A stretch of 64,000 nucleotides of DNA. Origin: Hofstenia miamia. Lineage: Eukaryota > Xenacoelomorpha > Acoela. Below, piece after piece: positions 23,614 to 35,228 of this stretch. The translations under genes and the position numbers were made by a program. Location of the stretch: the NCBI GenBank assembly GCA_004352715.1, contig SCFE01000101.1:1002417-1066416 (forward strand). The letters are read 5' to 3'. The notes under the pieces are model-generated. The model was given only the letters and a program-made list of their open reading frames with translations. It did not search any database and was not told where the DNA came from. Positions within the stretch are counted from its first letter, which is position 1. Each line of letters starts with the position of its first letter.

Positions 23614-24129
23614 CTAAAAACATCAAGAGTATATATACATGATTGTAACACTAAATATATATATATATATATTATTTGCTCAAAGTTTTATTCATTCTTT
23701 GGCTGCAGAATTTCAATACTCTCAATCAGACTTGTCAACGAGCCGAAATTTTTAAGCTCGGCTTGGCTCGCCACATAGAACCATTCAATCAGGCTCATTC
23801 TAGCTCGATATTTTTTAAAAAATATTGCGCTTTTTGAATTTTTTACATTGCTTTTCCTTTTATTTAATAAACATTTTATAATAAGATTATAATAAAATGG
23901 GAATTTTTGAGTGGCTTAATAAACGCTCGTTTTGCGCTCGTTTTTTATCCAATATAGTCCTTAAGATCAGATCTGCTCAGCTTGGCTTGTTGAAAAGTCT
24001 GCTCTCAGTGCAGTAGATAGAATAAAATATATAAATCAATAAATTTGTAGCTAATACACATATTTTTAGCAGTACATATATATGATATCTATTGCCAATA
24101 TATTAATTTTAGCTTAAATATTAAATTAC
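23614..24129. other. Intron F11-F12 with a GC-richer repeat patch
   Basis: A short (TA)n lies at about 23655-23671. At 23738-23800 and 23925-23985 the words GCTCGGCTTGGCTCG and GCTCGTTTTGCGCTCG recur, similar in style to the other GC-rich clusters in this window. No coding is seen. Confidence 0.4.
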
Positions 24130-24384
24130 CTGTATACGTAGGAAAATGCTTAGTTTCAAAACTCTCTAAGCTTTGGAACACTGCTCTTACGATGATTGTG
24201 TAGTTCTCACTAGGAGTTAGGGAACTAAACTCATGTGGGCTTGTTTCTGTTGTAAACGTACACGATCCCGAATCAGTTAGGAAAATGCAGATTTTGAAAC
24301 TCATTGTGGTGGAGGTTTCACTAAATGTAACTCCTATTTTATCCTTTATTTGTAGAGTGACATTCAATGTGGGCGCTGTCGGTG
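24130..24384 (-). CDS. FN3 exon F11 of the adhesion locus
   Basis: This 255-nt phase 1-1 exon encodes 85 residues (acceptor ttttag, donor ACAG/gtaatt). It begins APTAPTLNVTLQ, lacks the DSQY-DNIT block of its relatives, keeps the cysteine pair in KICIFLTDSGSC, and has ETSPHEF and ENYTIIVRAVFQ. Two sequons remain (NVT and NYT), the first shifted. It is intermediate between the near-identical array exons and the diverged F12-F14. Confidence 0.85.
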
Positions 24385-24737
24385 CTAAAATAGATTCGTT
24401 TTTTCATTAAATCAATGATACAAATATATTGTAGAAGACAACCATACATAAAGGCTAGTTTGGTCCTCAAGTACTCCAAAAATAGCAATAAAAAAAGAGA
24501 ATGTTGTAGATTGGTGCAATTTAAAACATTTGAAAAATATAAATAGTCTGCATTGCATTGATGGATAATTTCAAAACATATCATTTTTAAAATTTTAAGG
24601 TCACTCGACAAAATGTACAAGGCATTGCGCTGCTAATAAATAACGAATATGATATAAGAAAATTAACAAATTAAAGTTTGAGTTGGAAATGTGGCTATAG
24701 TGCAGTATTGTCCTGGATGCTTCACACCATTGGTAAT

Positions 24738-26694
24738 ACTAATTATATTAATTCAACAGCCAAGTGAATGGACTAAGCAGATCTAAGTTTATTTAGGTGA
24801 ATCTTCTATGCTTCTCTGGGAACCACTTTTTCTTCATGGCCAACTTCGCACCATTGATTGAACAAAGCTATCACTGCTAAGGATCTACAGTAAAGCGGAA
24901 ACATTGATAGTGTTTACATCAATTTATGATTTATATCTCATAATCTCAGCAATGAATGCTTGTTTTCTTTCAACTGACATATATGTAACAAAAGAAACCC
25001 TACATCTTTTGGCTTAAATAATCACAGGCTCTAGTTTGATGGATGTCAACGAATGATGTAGTGAGATCATAAAGCCAATCCTCTATCTATTAATATCCGA
25101 AGTCTAAGCTGTTCCTTGGGATAATTTGAACTGGACGCTCATTATTACTGCTGAATGAAAACTCAGCAGTGTTAAAATCTACACTTAGAAGGGATCTATG
25201 GTTATAATTCGACTCTATTTGATCAGGGGAACCAGATTAAGCGGTTCTACAACACCAACTGCTAAAGTACTGAGCTGGTCTATCTATTTAATGTGACAAG
25301 GATGCATTAAGTTTCAACTCAAGTTCATGTTTATCATTTCTAATTTTGGGTTCATGCTTACCTGGTTCAGTCCTAAATTCAACATCTATCTCATTTACTT
25401 TGAAATTCTGTTTAAAATTTTGAGTTCTCACTTTGAAGAAGGTTAATGAATTTCAGACTGTAAATTTTTCATGCAATAGGTTTCCGTTAGCATAATTTTC
25501 ATTTTGTTCTGCAGGATCTCAGCTTTTTCTTGCTAATATTCGAAATCTTTGTCTAGCATAATTTCTCGGTTCAAGCATGCATGTCGCTGCGATAAAACTT
25601 GTTGCAGCAATTATGACATGACATTGAAGTTGAATGATTTAGCGTAGATCAAAGGCTTTATGGATACTTTCATCATCTCAATAACTTCAGCTAATTTTTG
25701 TTCACGTTTGTGAACTGTTGTGCGATAATGAGAATATCTAGGATAAGGGGATCACTATCTGGTACTGATTGTGGAACTGCGGGAGCAGAAGTAAAAATTC
25801 AAAGGCTAGAATAAATACAATTTCTAATTCTGCTTGCGGGTGTTGCAATGGGGTGGTGAAGGTTTTCAATGACTATTTCTTCAGAGACAGATGCCTCAAG
25901 TGTACTCAGTATTACAAAATAACAATTAATTCTTATAAAAAGTTCCAGAGGGTATGTCAACCACACCAGACAAGTGTGTTACTCTTACTAGAAAGATGAT
26001 GTGCATGGATATGGATAGGATAGTTCCTCTTGCTGATGGTTACTACAAACTGCGAAATATGGTGACAAAATAAGACTACAAAACGGCTAATAAATGAAAT
26101 ATATAAACTAAGAAGATAAAGGGTTTCCAAATACAACTAGGTTAAGAAAATATGGAAATTACGAAAAAAAGCATGGTTAATCTGACTCAAGCTTCCTATA
26201 TCTTTAGAAATGTTTCATTTGGAGAAAGCCTATTGTAGCATCCTAAGGTGTGTTTCACGGTATCACCAATCAATAAACATGTTTAAGGACACAAAAGTGA
26301 TGTTGAAGACACTGATGATATTAATTCAACAGGCAAGCAAATAGAGCAAAACTAAAGTATATTTAGGTAAATCTTTGATATTTCTCTGGGAAAGACTCCT
26401 TCATGGCAAAACTGGCCTATTCCAAACCATTGATTTATTGAAATTACATCGCATAGGATCTACAATAAACTGAAAACATTTGATGGTGTTTACTTAACGT
26501 CTCAAATTGTAATTTCCGCTCATAGTATCAGCAATAAATGCTTGTTTTTTATCCAGCCGACATATATATATATANNNNNNNNNNNNNNNNNNNNNNNNNN
26601 NNNNNNNNNNNNNNNNNNNNNNNNNNNNNNNNNNNNNNNNNNNNNNNNNNNNNNNNNNNNNNNNNNNNNNNNNNNNNNNNNNNNNNNNNNNNNN

Positions 26695-26729
<35 letters not shown>

Positions 26730-26867
26730 AACAAAAGACAAATCTCTTCGCCGTTTGGCCCAGTATCATTACATGTTCTAGTTTGATACACTTCAATGAA
26801 TGATGATGCAAGGTCATAAATTAAACCTTGATCCATCCATATCCATTACCTAAACTGCTTCCATTCA
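24738..26867. mobile_element. Two diverged direct repeats, LTR-like or segmental
   Basis: A segment of about 380 nt at 24738-25120 recurs in the same orientation at about 26309-26867, where it is interrupted by a (TA)n tract and gap. Shared landmarks in order are ATTAATTCAACAG, TTTATTTAGGT, CTTCTCTGGGAA, AGGATCTACA, CAGCAATGAATGCTTG, TTCTAGTTTGAT and AAGGTCATAAA (with small differences). About 1.2 kb separates them. The inner part shows a minus-strand frame reading SAPAVPQSVPDSDPLIL and then EQKLAEVIEMMKVSIKP, but no protease, RT or integrase motif. It could be a decayed non-autonomous LTR element or a plain segmental duplication. Confidence 0.45.
26562..26725. repeat. (TA)n with a 120-N gap
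   Basis: A TA tract lies inside the second direct repeat. The first copy has only a CATATATGTAA at the same position, so the microsatellite expanded after the duplication. Confidence 0.75.
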
Positions 26868-27541
26868 GAGTGAGAATTAGTCCACTAGGTCATACTTGTC
26901 TAATCATGGTAGAACACTCGTATCTTTTCTTACACAGTGGATTCGGCAGCTATCCTGTACTTCAAATAAAGCTAATATAAATAAATGCCAATGGTAACAA
27001 TAATGTAAGTTCCTGAAATAACAGGTTAGTAAAAAAGTTAAATGATAAGCAGTCCTTGTAGCAAATGTGGTATCTATCCTCTCTGCTACAAGGTTAAATG
27101 TTTTAAAAAACACTATACAGTGTTACCAATGTTTTATACAAATTTTCTCTAACACATGCTTCAGTAGTGCCTTGATATTAGCACTTTCTCATACCGTTAA
27201 GGACGATTAATTGTCTAACGAAAATGTAATGCTAGAACACTAGAAGTGTTCAGTGCACTAAATGCCAAATAGTTAATTGGCATACAAAGTTGAATAAATT
27301 GAAATATTTAACAGGTATCATATAAATGTAGCATATATTATTCTTGTGACATAATATTACAGTTATCTATATAAAGTTTTTAAAACTGCCGAAACAATGG
27401 ATCTACTTTAAACTGCTTGTTTGTTTTGTTTTGATTATATATGTGGCTTGGATAGTTCATATTAAATATTTATGATAATTTGCTGATTGAAGGACTTTTT
27501 AAGATAATTGTCTTTGTCTAAGATTAATACTTTGTTGTTAA
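26868..27541. other. Part of intron F10-F11, no gene seen
   Basis: The interval is AT-rich and non-coding, with no element end or exon-like segment. Confidence 0.4.
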
Positions 27542-27808
27542 GTATATATATATATATATATATATATATATNNNNNNNNNNNNNNNNNNNNNNNNNNNNN
27601 NNNNNNNNNNNNNNNNNNNNNNNNNNNNNNNNNNNNNNNNNNNNNNNNNNNNNNNNNNNNNNNNNNNNNNNNNNNNNNNNNNNNNNNNNNNNNNNNNNNN
27701 NNNNNNNNNNNNNNNNNNNNNNNNNNNNNNNNNNNNNNNNNNNNNNNNNNNNNNNNNNNNNNNNNNNNNNNNNNNNNNNNNNNNNNNNNNNNNNNNNNNN
27801 NNNNNNNN

Positions 27809-27841
<33 letters not shown>
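27542..27841. repeat. (TA)n with a 237-N gap
   Basis: TA repeats lie on both sides of the gap (27572-27808), just downstream of the F10 donor. Confidence 0.8.
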
Positions 27842-27843
<2 letters not shown>

Positions 27844-27894
27844 TTCTTACTATCATTTAATATTGTAATTTATACATGTAATTTTACGACTTGC

Positions 27895-28149
27895 CTGTAT
27901 ATACTGGGGAGTTTCTAGTAGTTTCACTTCTTAGTGTTTGAAAGACTGCTCTTACATCAATTGTATAATTTTCACTAGGAGTTAAGGAAGAAAATGTATG
28001 AGGACTTGTTACAGTTGCGAATGAACAAGATCCTCCATCTGTTAGGTATATGCATGCTTCAAAGGTATCAGAAGTTGACGTCTCAGTGATTGTAATAGTA
28101 ATGTTATCCTCATATTGGCTATCAATAGCCACATTTGGTGCAGATGGAG
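27895..28149 (-). CDS. FN3 exon F10 of the adhesion locus (GC donor)
   Basis: This 255-nt phase 1-1 exon encodes 85 residues. It begins APSAPNVAIDSQYEDNIT, has EACIYLTDGGSC, FATVTSPHTF, ENYTIDVRAVFQ and ends NSPVYT. The donor is ACAG/gcaagt: the GT of all other array exons is replaced by GC within an otherwise strong consensus, as in known GC-AG introns. A (TA)n tract and gap begin about 55 nt downstream. The protein sequence is undamaged. Confidence 0.87.
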
Positions 28150-29359
28150 CTAAATATTTTTTAAGCTGAATAAGTATTCAAAAAAATCTCTTATTAATAA
28201 GAATGACGTTGAGTTTTAAATGAGAGTCTAAACTATGTAGCATTTGAAAATTGGCTAAAAGTAAAGCAAGAGGATTTAAGTTTCTTTTATCCTAATGCTC
28301 AATTGCTACGTAAGAATGCACAAATACATGCCTCTTAGTTCTAACTGCATACTGCGTTATTGTCTAAAGTTCTTTATTTAAATTACTTTTCAAAGTACTC
28401 TGCTTTTATAAATCATATTGTTAATTGAAAAAAAGATTTGACTTCCATTTTGGTACATTGGTAACTTTCATATAGGCTTAAATAAAAAAGAATTCACTGA
28501 ACTGATAAGCATCAGGTTAATGCACATAATATTGATGTTAATCATTTATTGAGAATTGTGAGAAGAACAAAATTTTTTACAAACTTACTTCACTATTTAA
28601 AATTATCAAAATCAATTATAAATAATCAATAAGGCACTACATTAAACAAATGCACCTAAAGCCCCAATTAAGAGCATTTAATATATTCAGGGAGCCAGCT
28701 AGGTTTTAATGTCACTTATGGGCATGGAAGGTTTGACACCAGACCATAGTACTTTGGGTTGTAGTATTGAAGAAAAGCCATTTCTTACGTTTTTCAATAG
28801 GTGCATTTTGAGGGCAGAGGACCCTCAAAATGTCCAAAATGGACATTTAATTACACTTTTGAGTACATCCACCAAACTTTGTGAAATGATCCTAGGTAAC
28901 TATTATAATTAGAAACTAAAACGTAAGAAAATATAATTAGTGCATTTTTGAATAAGAAAGGGGGTTAAGTTGGGGTCATTGATGTTTAATTCCACTTTTG
29001 AGTACAAACTAATGTTTTATGTAGAATTGTAGCTGTTTATTTGCTGAATACAAATGTTAACTCAAGAAAAGAAAAAAAGGTGCATTTTGGAATAAGAAAG
29101 GGGTTTATTAACCAAAAGGTCAAAGGTCAAATCAAAGATTGTGATGTAAACTTGAACATATAATTAATTTTTTTTACTTTTTCTTCGTCAGTTTTTGGGA
29201 TTCATAATGTAGAATGTATACAAAGGTATTACACATTAAATATGAATAATAATGAAGATAATATATAAAACATATATACAATATACATAAATAACAATGA
29301 TTTCAATATTTCAATATGGAATAATCAAGGACTATACTACATAAATGCACATTTCACAG
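28150..29359. other. Part of intron F9-F10, with a small direct repeat
   Basis: A phrase of about 30-50 nt beginning TGCATTTTTGAATAAGAAAG near 28941 recurs near 29071, and CACTTTTGAGTACA recurs near 28854 and 28992. These look like part of the repeat family whose ORF tail lies at 29360. A 67-codon plus-strand frame at 28709-28912 has no recognisable family. Confidence 0.4.
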
Positions 29360-29697
29360 TTATTCTGAGTCACTGTAACTTTCACTGTCATCTACACTAA
29401 TAGAATCAGAGTCCCAAGGTTCTTGTGTCTCTGGTATAAATTTGGGGTCCAGAAAACCATACTATTTTATAGCAATTATCAATAATTTCCCATCCAAAAC
29501 TTGGTACTTTTGAAATCTCATTCTCATGACTATTGCTCCACATGTTCACCACAAATATCATTCTATTTATTTTTTGTTGCAACACAGGAGGCAAACTGCC
29601 AGCATCTATACCTTTTAATTTAGAAAATGGGTGCAACGAATCTTTTGGAGAATATAATATAATAAGAGTATTGTGTCTAAGCTTATTAACATCATTA
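29360..29697 (-). pseudogene. Repeat-associated ORF fragment with acidic tail
   Basis: The minus strand reads SLHPFSKLKGIDAGSLPPVL, then INRMIFVVNMWSNS and SFGWEIIDNCYKIVW. A one-base shift near 29450 then gives LDPKFIPETQEPWDSDSISV and a Ser/Asp/Glu-rich tail ending at TAA 29360. The order LPP...N-R...W...GW...W...GPQ resembles an uncharacterised protein tail common in transposon-derived ORFs of animals; this is recollection, not a search. The upstream half is found on the opposite strand at 29745-29914 (ENAQILQEFTCKLCAAIS). It is a broken, rearranged copy. Confidence 0.4.
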
Positions 29698-29905
29698 ATT
29701 TTTGTGGCATATAAAGGACAGCAAGTTTAGAAAAGCTTCTGCTTGAATTATTGAAGATGAACAGGAAAATGCACAAATTTTACAAGAATTTACATGTAAG
29801 TTATGTGCTGCAATATCTCCACTTAATGATGTTAATAAGCTTAGACACAATACTCTTATTAGATCATATTCTCCAAATGATTCGTTGCACCCATTTTCCA
29901 AATTA

Positions 29906-29914
<9 letters not shown>
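29607..29914. repeat. Fold-back inverted repeat, 91-bp arms
   Basis: Arms 29607-29697 and 29824-29914 are inverted copies differing at only a few positions, with a 126-nt spacer. Both arms encode the same protein segment, SLHPFSKLKG, on opposite strands. The outer side of the left arm continues the minus-strand reading frame, and the outer side of the right arm runs into a (TA)n tract and gap. This looks like an inversion or fold-back within one repeated element. Confidence 0.8.
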
Positions 29915-29943
<29 letters not shown>

Positions 29944-30079
29944 NNNNNNNNNNNNNNNNNNNNNNNNNNNNNNNNNNNNNNNNNNNNNNNNNNNNNNNNN
30001 NNNNNNNNNNNNNNNNNNNNNNNNNNNNNNNNNNNNNNNNNNNNNNNNNNNNNNNNNNNNTATATATATATATATATAT
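29911..30079. repeat. (TA)n with a 117-N gap
   Basis: TA repeats flank the gap at 29944-30060 on both sides and adjoin the right arm of the fold-back repeat. Confidence 0.8.
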
Positions 30080-31579
30080 TAGGGCTATGACTATTGCCAA
30101 TTTTTGGAATTTAATCTCGGCGATGGTTTTATGACTTGAACTTTCGCCTAAAACCAAAGATGACAATATTTTATATCTCTCGTGCAAAAATCTCCTTCGT
30201 GACACATCTCCTACAAATCACTAGTGGGCATTATTCACTGTAATATGTTTGGTATTGCTCTATTATACCATATTTATTACTTGTATGCACAATTGCATTT
30301 GCTTAGGTTAGCACTGCAAGTGATTGGGTCAATCCATGCGCTGACTTTGGTTGGGCAACGTTTCGATGGCTAATACGTAGATTGGGTTAAACAATTTTTT
30401 CCAATAAATGATTCTGAATCGTCATGAATAATAATGACTACTTGTATAACATGGGTTCTTTGATTACTTTAAAATATATCATGAATTCCCCAAGATATGT
30501 AATGCCTTTGTTCAATCTACTTGAAAACCTCTTTTATTACCACTTCAATATATCTAGTGAGGCTGACAGAAATAAAAAAATGGACTTGGAGGGTTCTAAC
30601 CTCGAGCTTCAATCTGGTTTCTTGAAGAACCCTTAAAATTAATATTATTGCGTTTGTTTAGAATAGGTTGGAACAGATTTTGAAAACTTCTTTTTGAAGT
30701 GCGTTGGGTCAATTTTTAGCAAAATCTGTTTCGGTTGAGTTGAGTAGGACAAAAAATATTGCCCACTTGCAGCCATAGTTTAAGTACTTAATCAAAATAT
30801 GTACTTAAATATTACTTATCGATATTGTCTTTCTTTTATATTGACTTGAATTCATAAATCAATGTGGTTCTTATGTTATAAATCATGTTCAAGTGTGCTG
30901 GCAAGGTTACTGTAAAAAATTCTGAAAATTATGAAATAAATTTTGCAATTTTGATAAATTTATCAAAACACTAGCAACAATGTAAATTACCCATGTGAAA
31001 CCAGACAGTATCTATTTAATTCGACTCAACATTTTCATCTCAGGAAGCGTTAATTTTGATTTAGAATATCAGGCAAAGGCTAAGTCAGTACTCGATGCAC
31101 AAAAACGATTTCCAACAGTTAATACCATAAACTTAGTTAAAAGTTATTTGATATTTGGTTCCTAAGAAGATCTGAAAAACAGATTACAGCAAAGCAAGAT
31201 CCTACTTTGAGTGACATTGATTGAATGAATCATCCTCAATTGAATGAATCATCCTCATTCTTAATGTACAAAGGAGAAACATTTGCACTGAATGGGTTTT
31301 GTAGTTAAGCTTGAAATTGATTGCCATATAGCTGAAAACCTCAATATGAAGTTTATATTTACAAATAATTTGTAAAAACCACAAGAAATATTTCCTTAGT
31401 GCTGTAGAATATTTTTTTCAGATATTTCAATAAATTCCCTTTAGCATTCTTAAAAAAAAAATGTTTTATGGGGAGGTTTTTTGAACTAGAATCAAGAAGG
31501 AATGTGGTTTCAAGGGTTTCATACAAACGATCATGGTCATAAAAACTGACATATAGTCATAGCCTTATATATATATATA
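30080..31579. other. Part of intron F9-F10, no gene seen
   Basis: This is AT-rich sequence with short open frames only. A direct repeat of about 20 nt (GAATGAATCATCCTCA) occurs at 31225-31260. No family is recognised. Confidence 0.4.
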
Positions 31580-32086
31580 CAGTGCGGTGCAAAATTAAAG
31601 AAACGCTTTGTTTAATTATTTTAGACATGATTCTAAACAAGAAAATTTTATTTATTGGTACCCCTAGCTTTTACTATTGTTCTATAGTAATTCATGTAAT
31701 GTTTTTTAAAGCTAAAACTACTATTAATTTTTTTAGTCTGAGTAATCTAACAGAAGAATGAAATTAACTTAAAGGAAATACAAAAACAATTTGTGCAAAA
31801 CTAAAGAAACATTATTAAAATAGAAAAACTAATAGCCGCTATGCCGACCATTGTTTGCTATGATGTTGTAAGTCCTTTCCTTCATGGAATCAATGAGATC
31901 AACAATAGAATAATCGCTGATGTTGTCCCATGCTTCTCGGATTGCTTGGCGCAGTTCAGCAGTAGTGTCATACTATTGTGCGTCACTATAAACATCATGA
32001 ACCATTAGAGCCCAGATGTTTTCGATTGGATTCAGGTTTGGAGACAAAGATGGCCAGTCAAGCAGTGTAATTCCATGTTCTTGAAA
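31580..32086 (-). mobile_element. Tc1-like transposon, 3' part visible before gap
   Basis: The terminus CAGTGCGGTGCAAAATTAAA starts at 31580 after a TA run. A second copy of its inner part (GTGCAAAACTAAAGAAAC) lies near 31795, an IR/DR-like arrangement. The transposase reads on the minus strand from the gap: LLDWPSLSPNLNPIENIW is the third catalytic block with Glu intact. A single in-frame TAG at 31975-31973 (CAG expected) follows, and then the frame continues to NNGRHSGY and a natural stop at 31829. Apart from that nonsense codon the visible portion looks young. Confidence 0.85.
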
Positions 32087-33083
32087 NNNNNNNNNNNNNN
32101 NNNNNNNNNNNNNNNNNNNNNNNNNNNNNNNNNNNNNNNNNNNNNNNNNNNNNNNNNNNNNNNNNNNNNNNNNNNNNNNNNNNNNNNNNNNNNNNNNNNN
32201 NNNNNNNNNNNNNNNNNNNNNNNNNNNNNNNNNNNNNNNNNNNNNNNNNNNNNNNNNNNNNNNNNNNNNNNNNNNNNNNNNNNNNNNNNNNNNNNNNNNN
32301 NNNNNNNNNNNNNNNNNNNNNNNNNNNNNNNNNNNNNNNNNNNNNNNNNNNNNNNNNNNNNNNNNNNNNNNNNNNNNNNNNNNNNNNNNNNNNNNNNNNN
32401 NNNNNNNNNNNNNNNNNNNNNNNNNNNNNNNNNNNNNNNNNNNNNNNNNNNNNNNNNNNNNNNNNNNNNNNNNNNNNNNNNNNNNNNNNNNNNNNNNNNN
32501 NNNNNNNNNNNNNNNNNNNNNNNNNNNNNNNNNNNNNNNNNNNNNNNNNNNNNNNNNNNNNNNNNNNNNNNNNNNNNNNNNNNNNNNNNNNNNNNNNNNN
32601 NNNNNNNNNNNNNNNNNNNNNNNNNNNNNNNNNNNNNNNNNNNNNNNNNNNNNNNNNNNNNNNNNNNNNNNNNNNNNNNNNNNNNNNNNNNNNNNNNNNN
32701 NNNNNNNNNNNNNNNNNNNNNNNNNNNNNNNNNNNNNNNNNNNNNNNNNNNNNNNNNNNNNNNNNNNNNNNNNNNNNNNNNNNNNNNNNNNNNNNNNNNN
32801 NNNNNNNNNNNNNNNNNNNNNNNNNNNNNNNNNNNNNNNNNNNNNNNNNNNNNNNNNNNNNNNNNNNNNNNNNNNNNNNNNNNNNNNNNNNNNNNNNNNN
32901 NNNNNNNNNNNNNNNNNNNNNNNNNNNNNNNNNNNNNNNNNNNNNNNNNNNNNNNNNNNNNNNNNNNNNNNNNNNNNNNNNNNNNNNNNNNNNNNNNNNN
33001 NNNNNNNNNNNNNNNNNNNNNNNNNNNNNNNNNNNNNNNNNNNNNNNNNNNNNNNNNNNNNNNNNNNNNNNNNNNNNNNNNNN
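32087..33083. other. Assembly gap, 997 N
   Basis: The sequence is unknown. The left flank is the middle of a Tc1-like transposase and the right flank is a (TA)n tract before another Tc1-like element. The missing 5' part of the first transposase and its far terminus should lie here. Confidence 0.9.
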
Positions 33084-33111
33084 TATATATATATATGTAT
33101 ATACATACATA

Positions 33112-34545
33112 CAGTACTGGCAATATGTATTCAACCACCTTGCTATATTGAATAAATAATTAGCATTCATTGGATAGAGTGTGTTTAAGACTATAATTAA
33201 GTGTTACTTTGATTGAGAAAAGAAAATCTGTATGTCTAATACTATAAAATATGTAGAATAACAATTGGCTAATAATTTTTAATCAAAATTAGAAAACTTG
33301 TATTGGAAAAATGTATTCGGCCACCTGAAAAAAATTTAACAAATGACCAAATCCGAAAAAAGAAAGTTCAAAATAAGCTACATATATTAATAAGTGATGC
33401 AATATAAGCACTTAGCAACAAAATTCTCTCTTCTAATATTTTTTAAAATGTCCCTTTGAGCAAATAACAGCTTCAAGGCGATCAGGGATTGAAGCAAAAA
33501 GTCTTTCAATAAAGCTGTTGGGAATTGCATAAAATTCTTTTTTTATTGCGCTCCACAGCTCGTCTTCAGTGTGAAGAGTATGCTGTCCAATTTGATATTT
33601 GACTTCTTTCCCCATATTTTCGATGATTTTAAGGTCTGCAAATTGGCCAGGCCAGTCAGCAAGGATAGCAACTCCATTATTGTGGAAGAAGTTTTTCATT
33701 TCTTTTGAGGTATGACATGGAGCACCATACTGCTGATATATTGAATCACTTGTAAGGAGTGGCAAGAGTTCCCTTTTCGAGAATCCGCTCGTATTGAGAG
33801 CTTCAGAGAGTTCCAGTGATGTGAACAATCTTGCGAAGGCCCCATACAATTACAGACTTCCCACCATACTTCATGGTGCTTCGAGTAAATTGAGGCAAAA
33901 ATCTGAACTTCTACCCAGTTGGTCTTTTTATCAACATTTTTTTGATGATTACAGCTCAAATCTTGACTCATCTGAAAATATAAAATTAGACCAATGTTCA
34001 GATGAATTTTCTCTCATCAACTTGGACTACCTCAGCCGGCGAAATCTTTGCTTTGAGGTTAAGAATGGCTTTCTGGGTCCCACGAAAATCCCAATTGAGT
34101 ACTTCTTCAGGATGTTTCGCACAATTCTTGCAGTCACGAGGTGACCCATCAGCGCATTCCTTGCAAAGTTCTTCTGAAGTCTTCCTGGGCGTTCGCTTTG
34201 AAAGGCAGACAAGAGCTGATTGGGAGGTTTTAGAGGTTTTCTTCGGTCTTCCGGACTTTTTCTTGGGAGCAATGATGTTTTCAGAAGCGAAACGTCTGAT
34301 GATATCAACGACAGTACTTCGTGATCAATCTACGAGTCGGACTATATTACGTTGTGTCATCCCCTACAAATGATTGGAGATAATCAACTTGCTGATGGCA
34401 AGTGTTCGTAACCATGCATCATATATGACGAACAAAAACTGTTGCTCAACATTTTCAATATACATAGACTGAAAAAGCTCAACCAATGAAACCATTTACA
34501 GATTCTCAGATTTAGTCTGAAGTGGCCGAATACATTTTTCCACGA
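33112..34545 (-). mobile_element. Degenerate Tc1-like transposon with inner inverted repeats
   Basis: The left terminus CAGTACTGGCAATATGTATT starts at 33112 after TA-type sequence. Inner repeats GGAAAAATGTATTCGGCCAC (about 33305) and its inverted copy (about 34521-34544) give the IR/DR layout of some Tc1 elements. The right outer terminus is not recognisable. The minus-strand transposase is fragmented: GRPKKTSK and LSKRTPRKTSEEL (helix-turn-helix region, about 34250-34150), a frame change near 34140, then the catalytic half from 33849 to the stop at 33433. There QQYGAPCH replaces QQDGAPCH, losing the second catalytic Asp, and ADLKIIEN replaces PDLNPIEN with Glu kept. It is inactive. Confidence 0.8.
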
Positions 34546-35228
34546 AAACATTAAGTAACCACAAGCATTGTAGCATTTCTTCTTGAGATTTAAAATATAC
34601 AGTTATAATTATGTCTTAAAATTGATTAATTCCTCTTTCTGCAACACCAAATCTCATTTAAAAATACCTATCACATTCTTGGCGTCCATTTTTTAGAAAT
34701 AGTATATATATATATATATATATCACTAAAACGCAACCGATTTCTTTACTAATTATTTTAGGTAATACCGGCTATGTACTTTCTCTTGGTATTTTATGTA
34801 GTAATTTGGATTTACTCTTTCATGATAAACTTTTAATTTTGATTGTGTGTAATTTTTTGTATCTACTGGTGCTGTAGACACGCAATTATTTTTAGTTTGG
34901 GTTTTTCAAAAAAATATTTAAAAAGTAATATTGCACAAATTTCTAAGTATTCAGGCAACAAATTATAAAGATTAAAGTTCGATATTTCACTACCAAAAAA
35001 GGTATATCTAGCTGTCTCGGTATACTATGGACATTTCAGAGTCACTGATGCCCTATGCGGCCCTGTGAAATGTATTATAGTATACAGCGCCTTTATAACT
35101 ATATATATTTGTTTATTTATTTATTTATAGGAATACTACCGCTTTGAACGCACTATTAGTAGAAATGCATGGAATGATCTTCTTTTGCAAAATTTATTAA
35201 AGAATCAATACATTGATATATATATATA

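Noticed and set aside
31973-33170. Open frames of about 370 codons at 31973-33170
   Set aside because: Almost entirely the 997-N gap; only the Tc1 transposase tail on the left is real.
33794-34373. Plus-strand frames of 116 and 123 codons
   Set aside because: Antisense of the degenerate Tc1 transposase.
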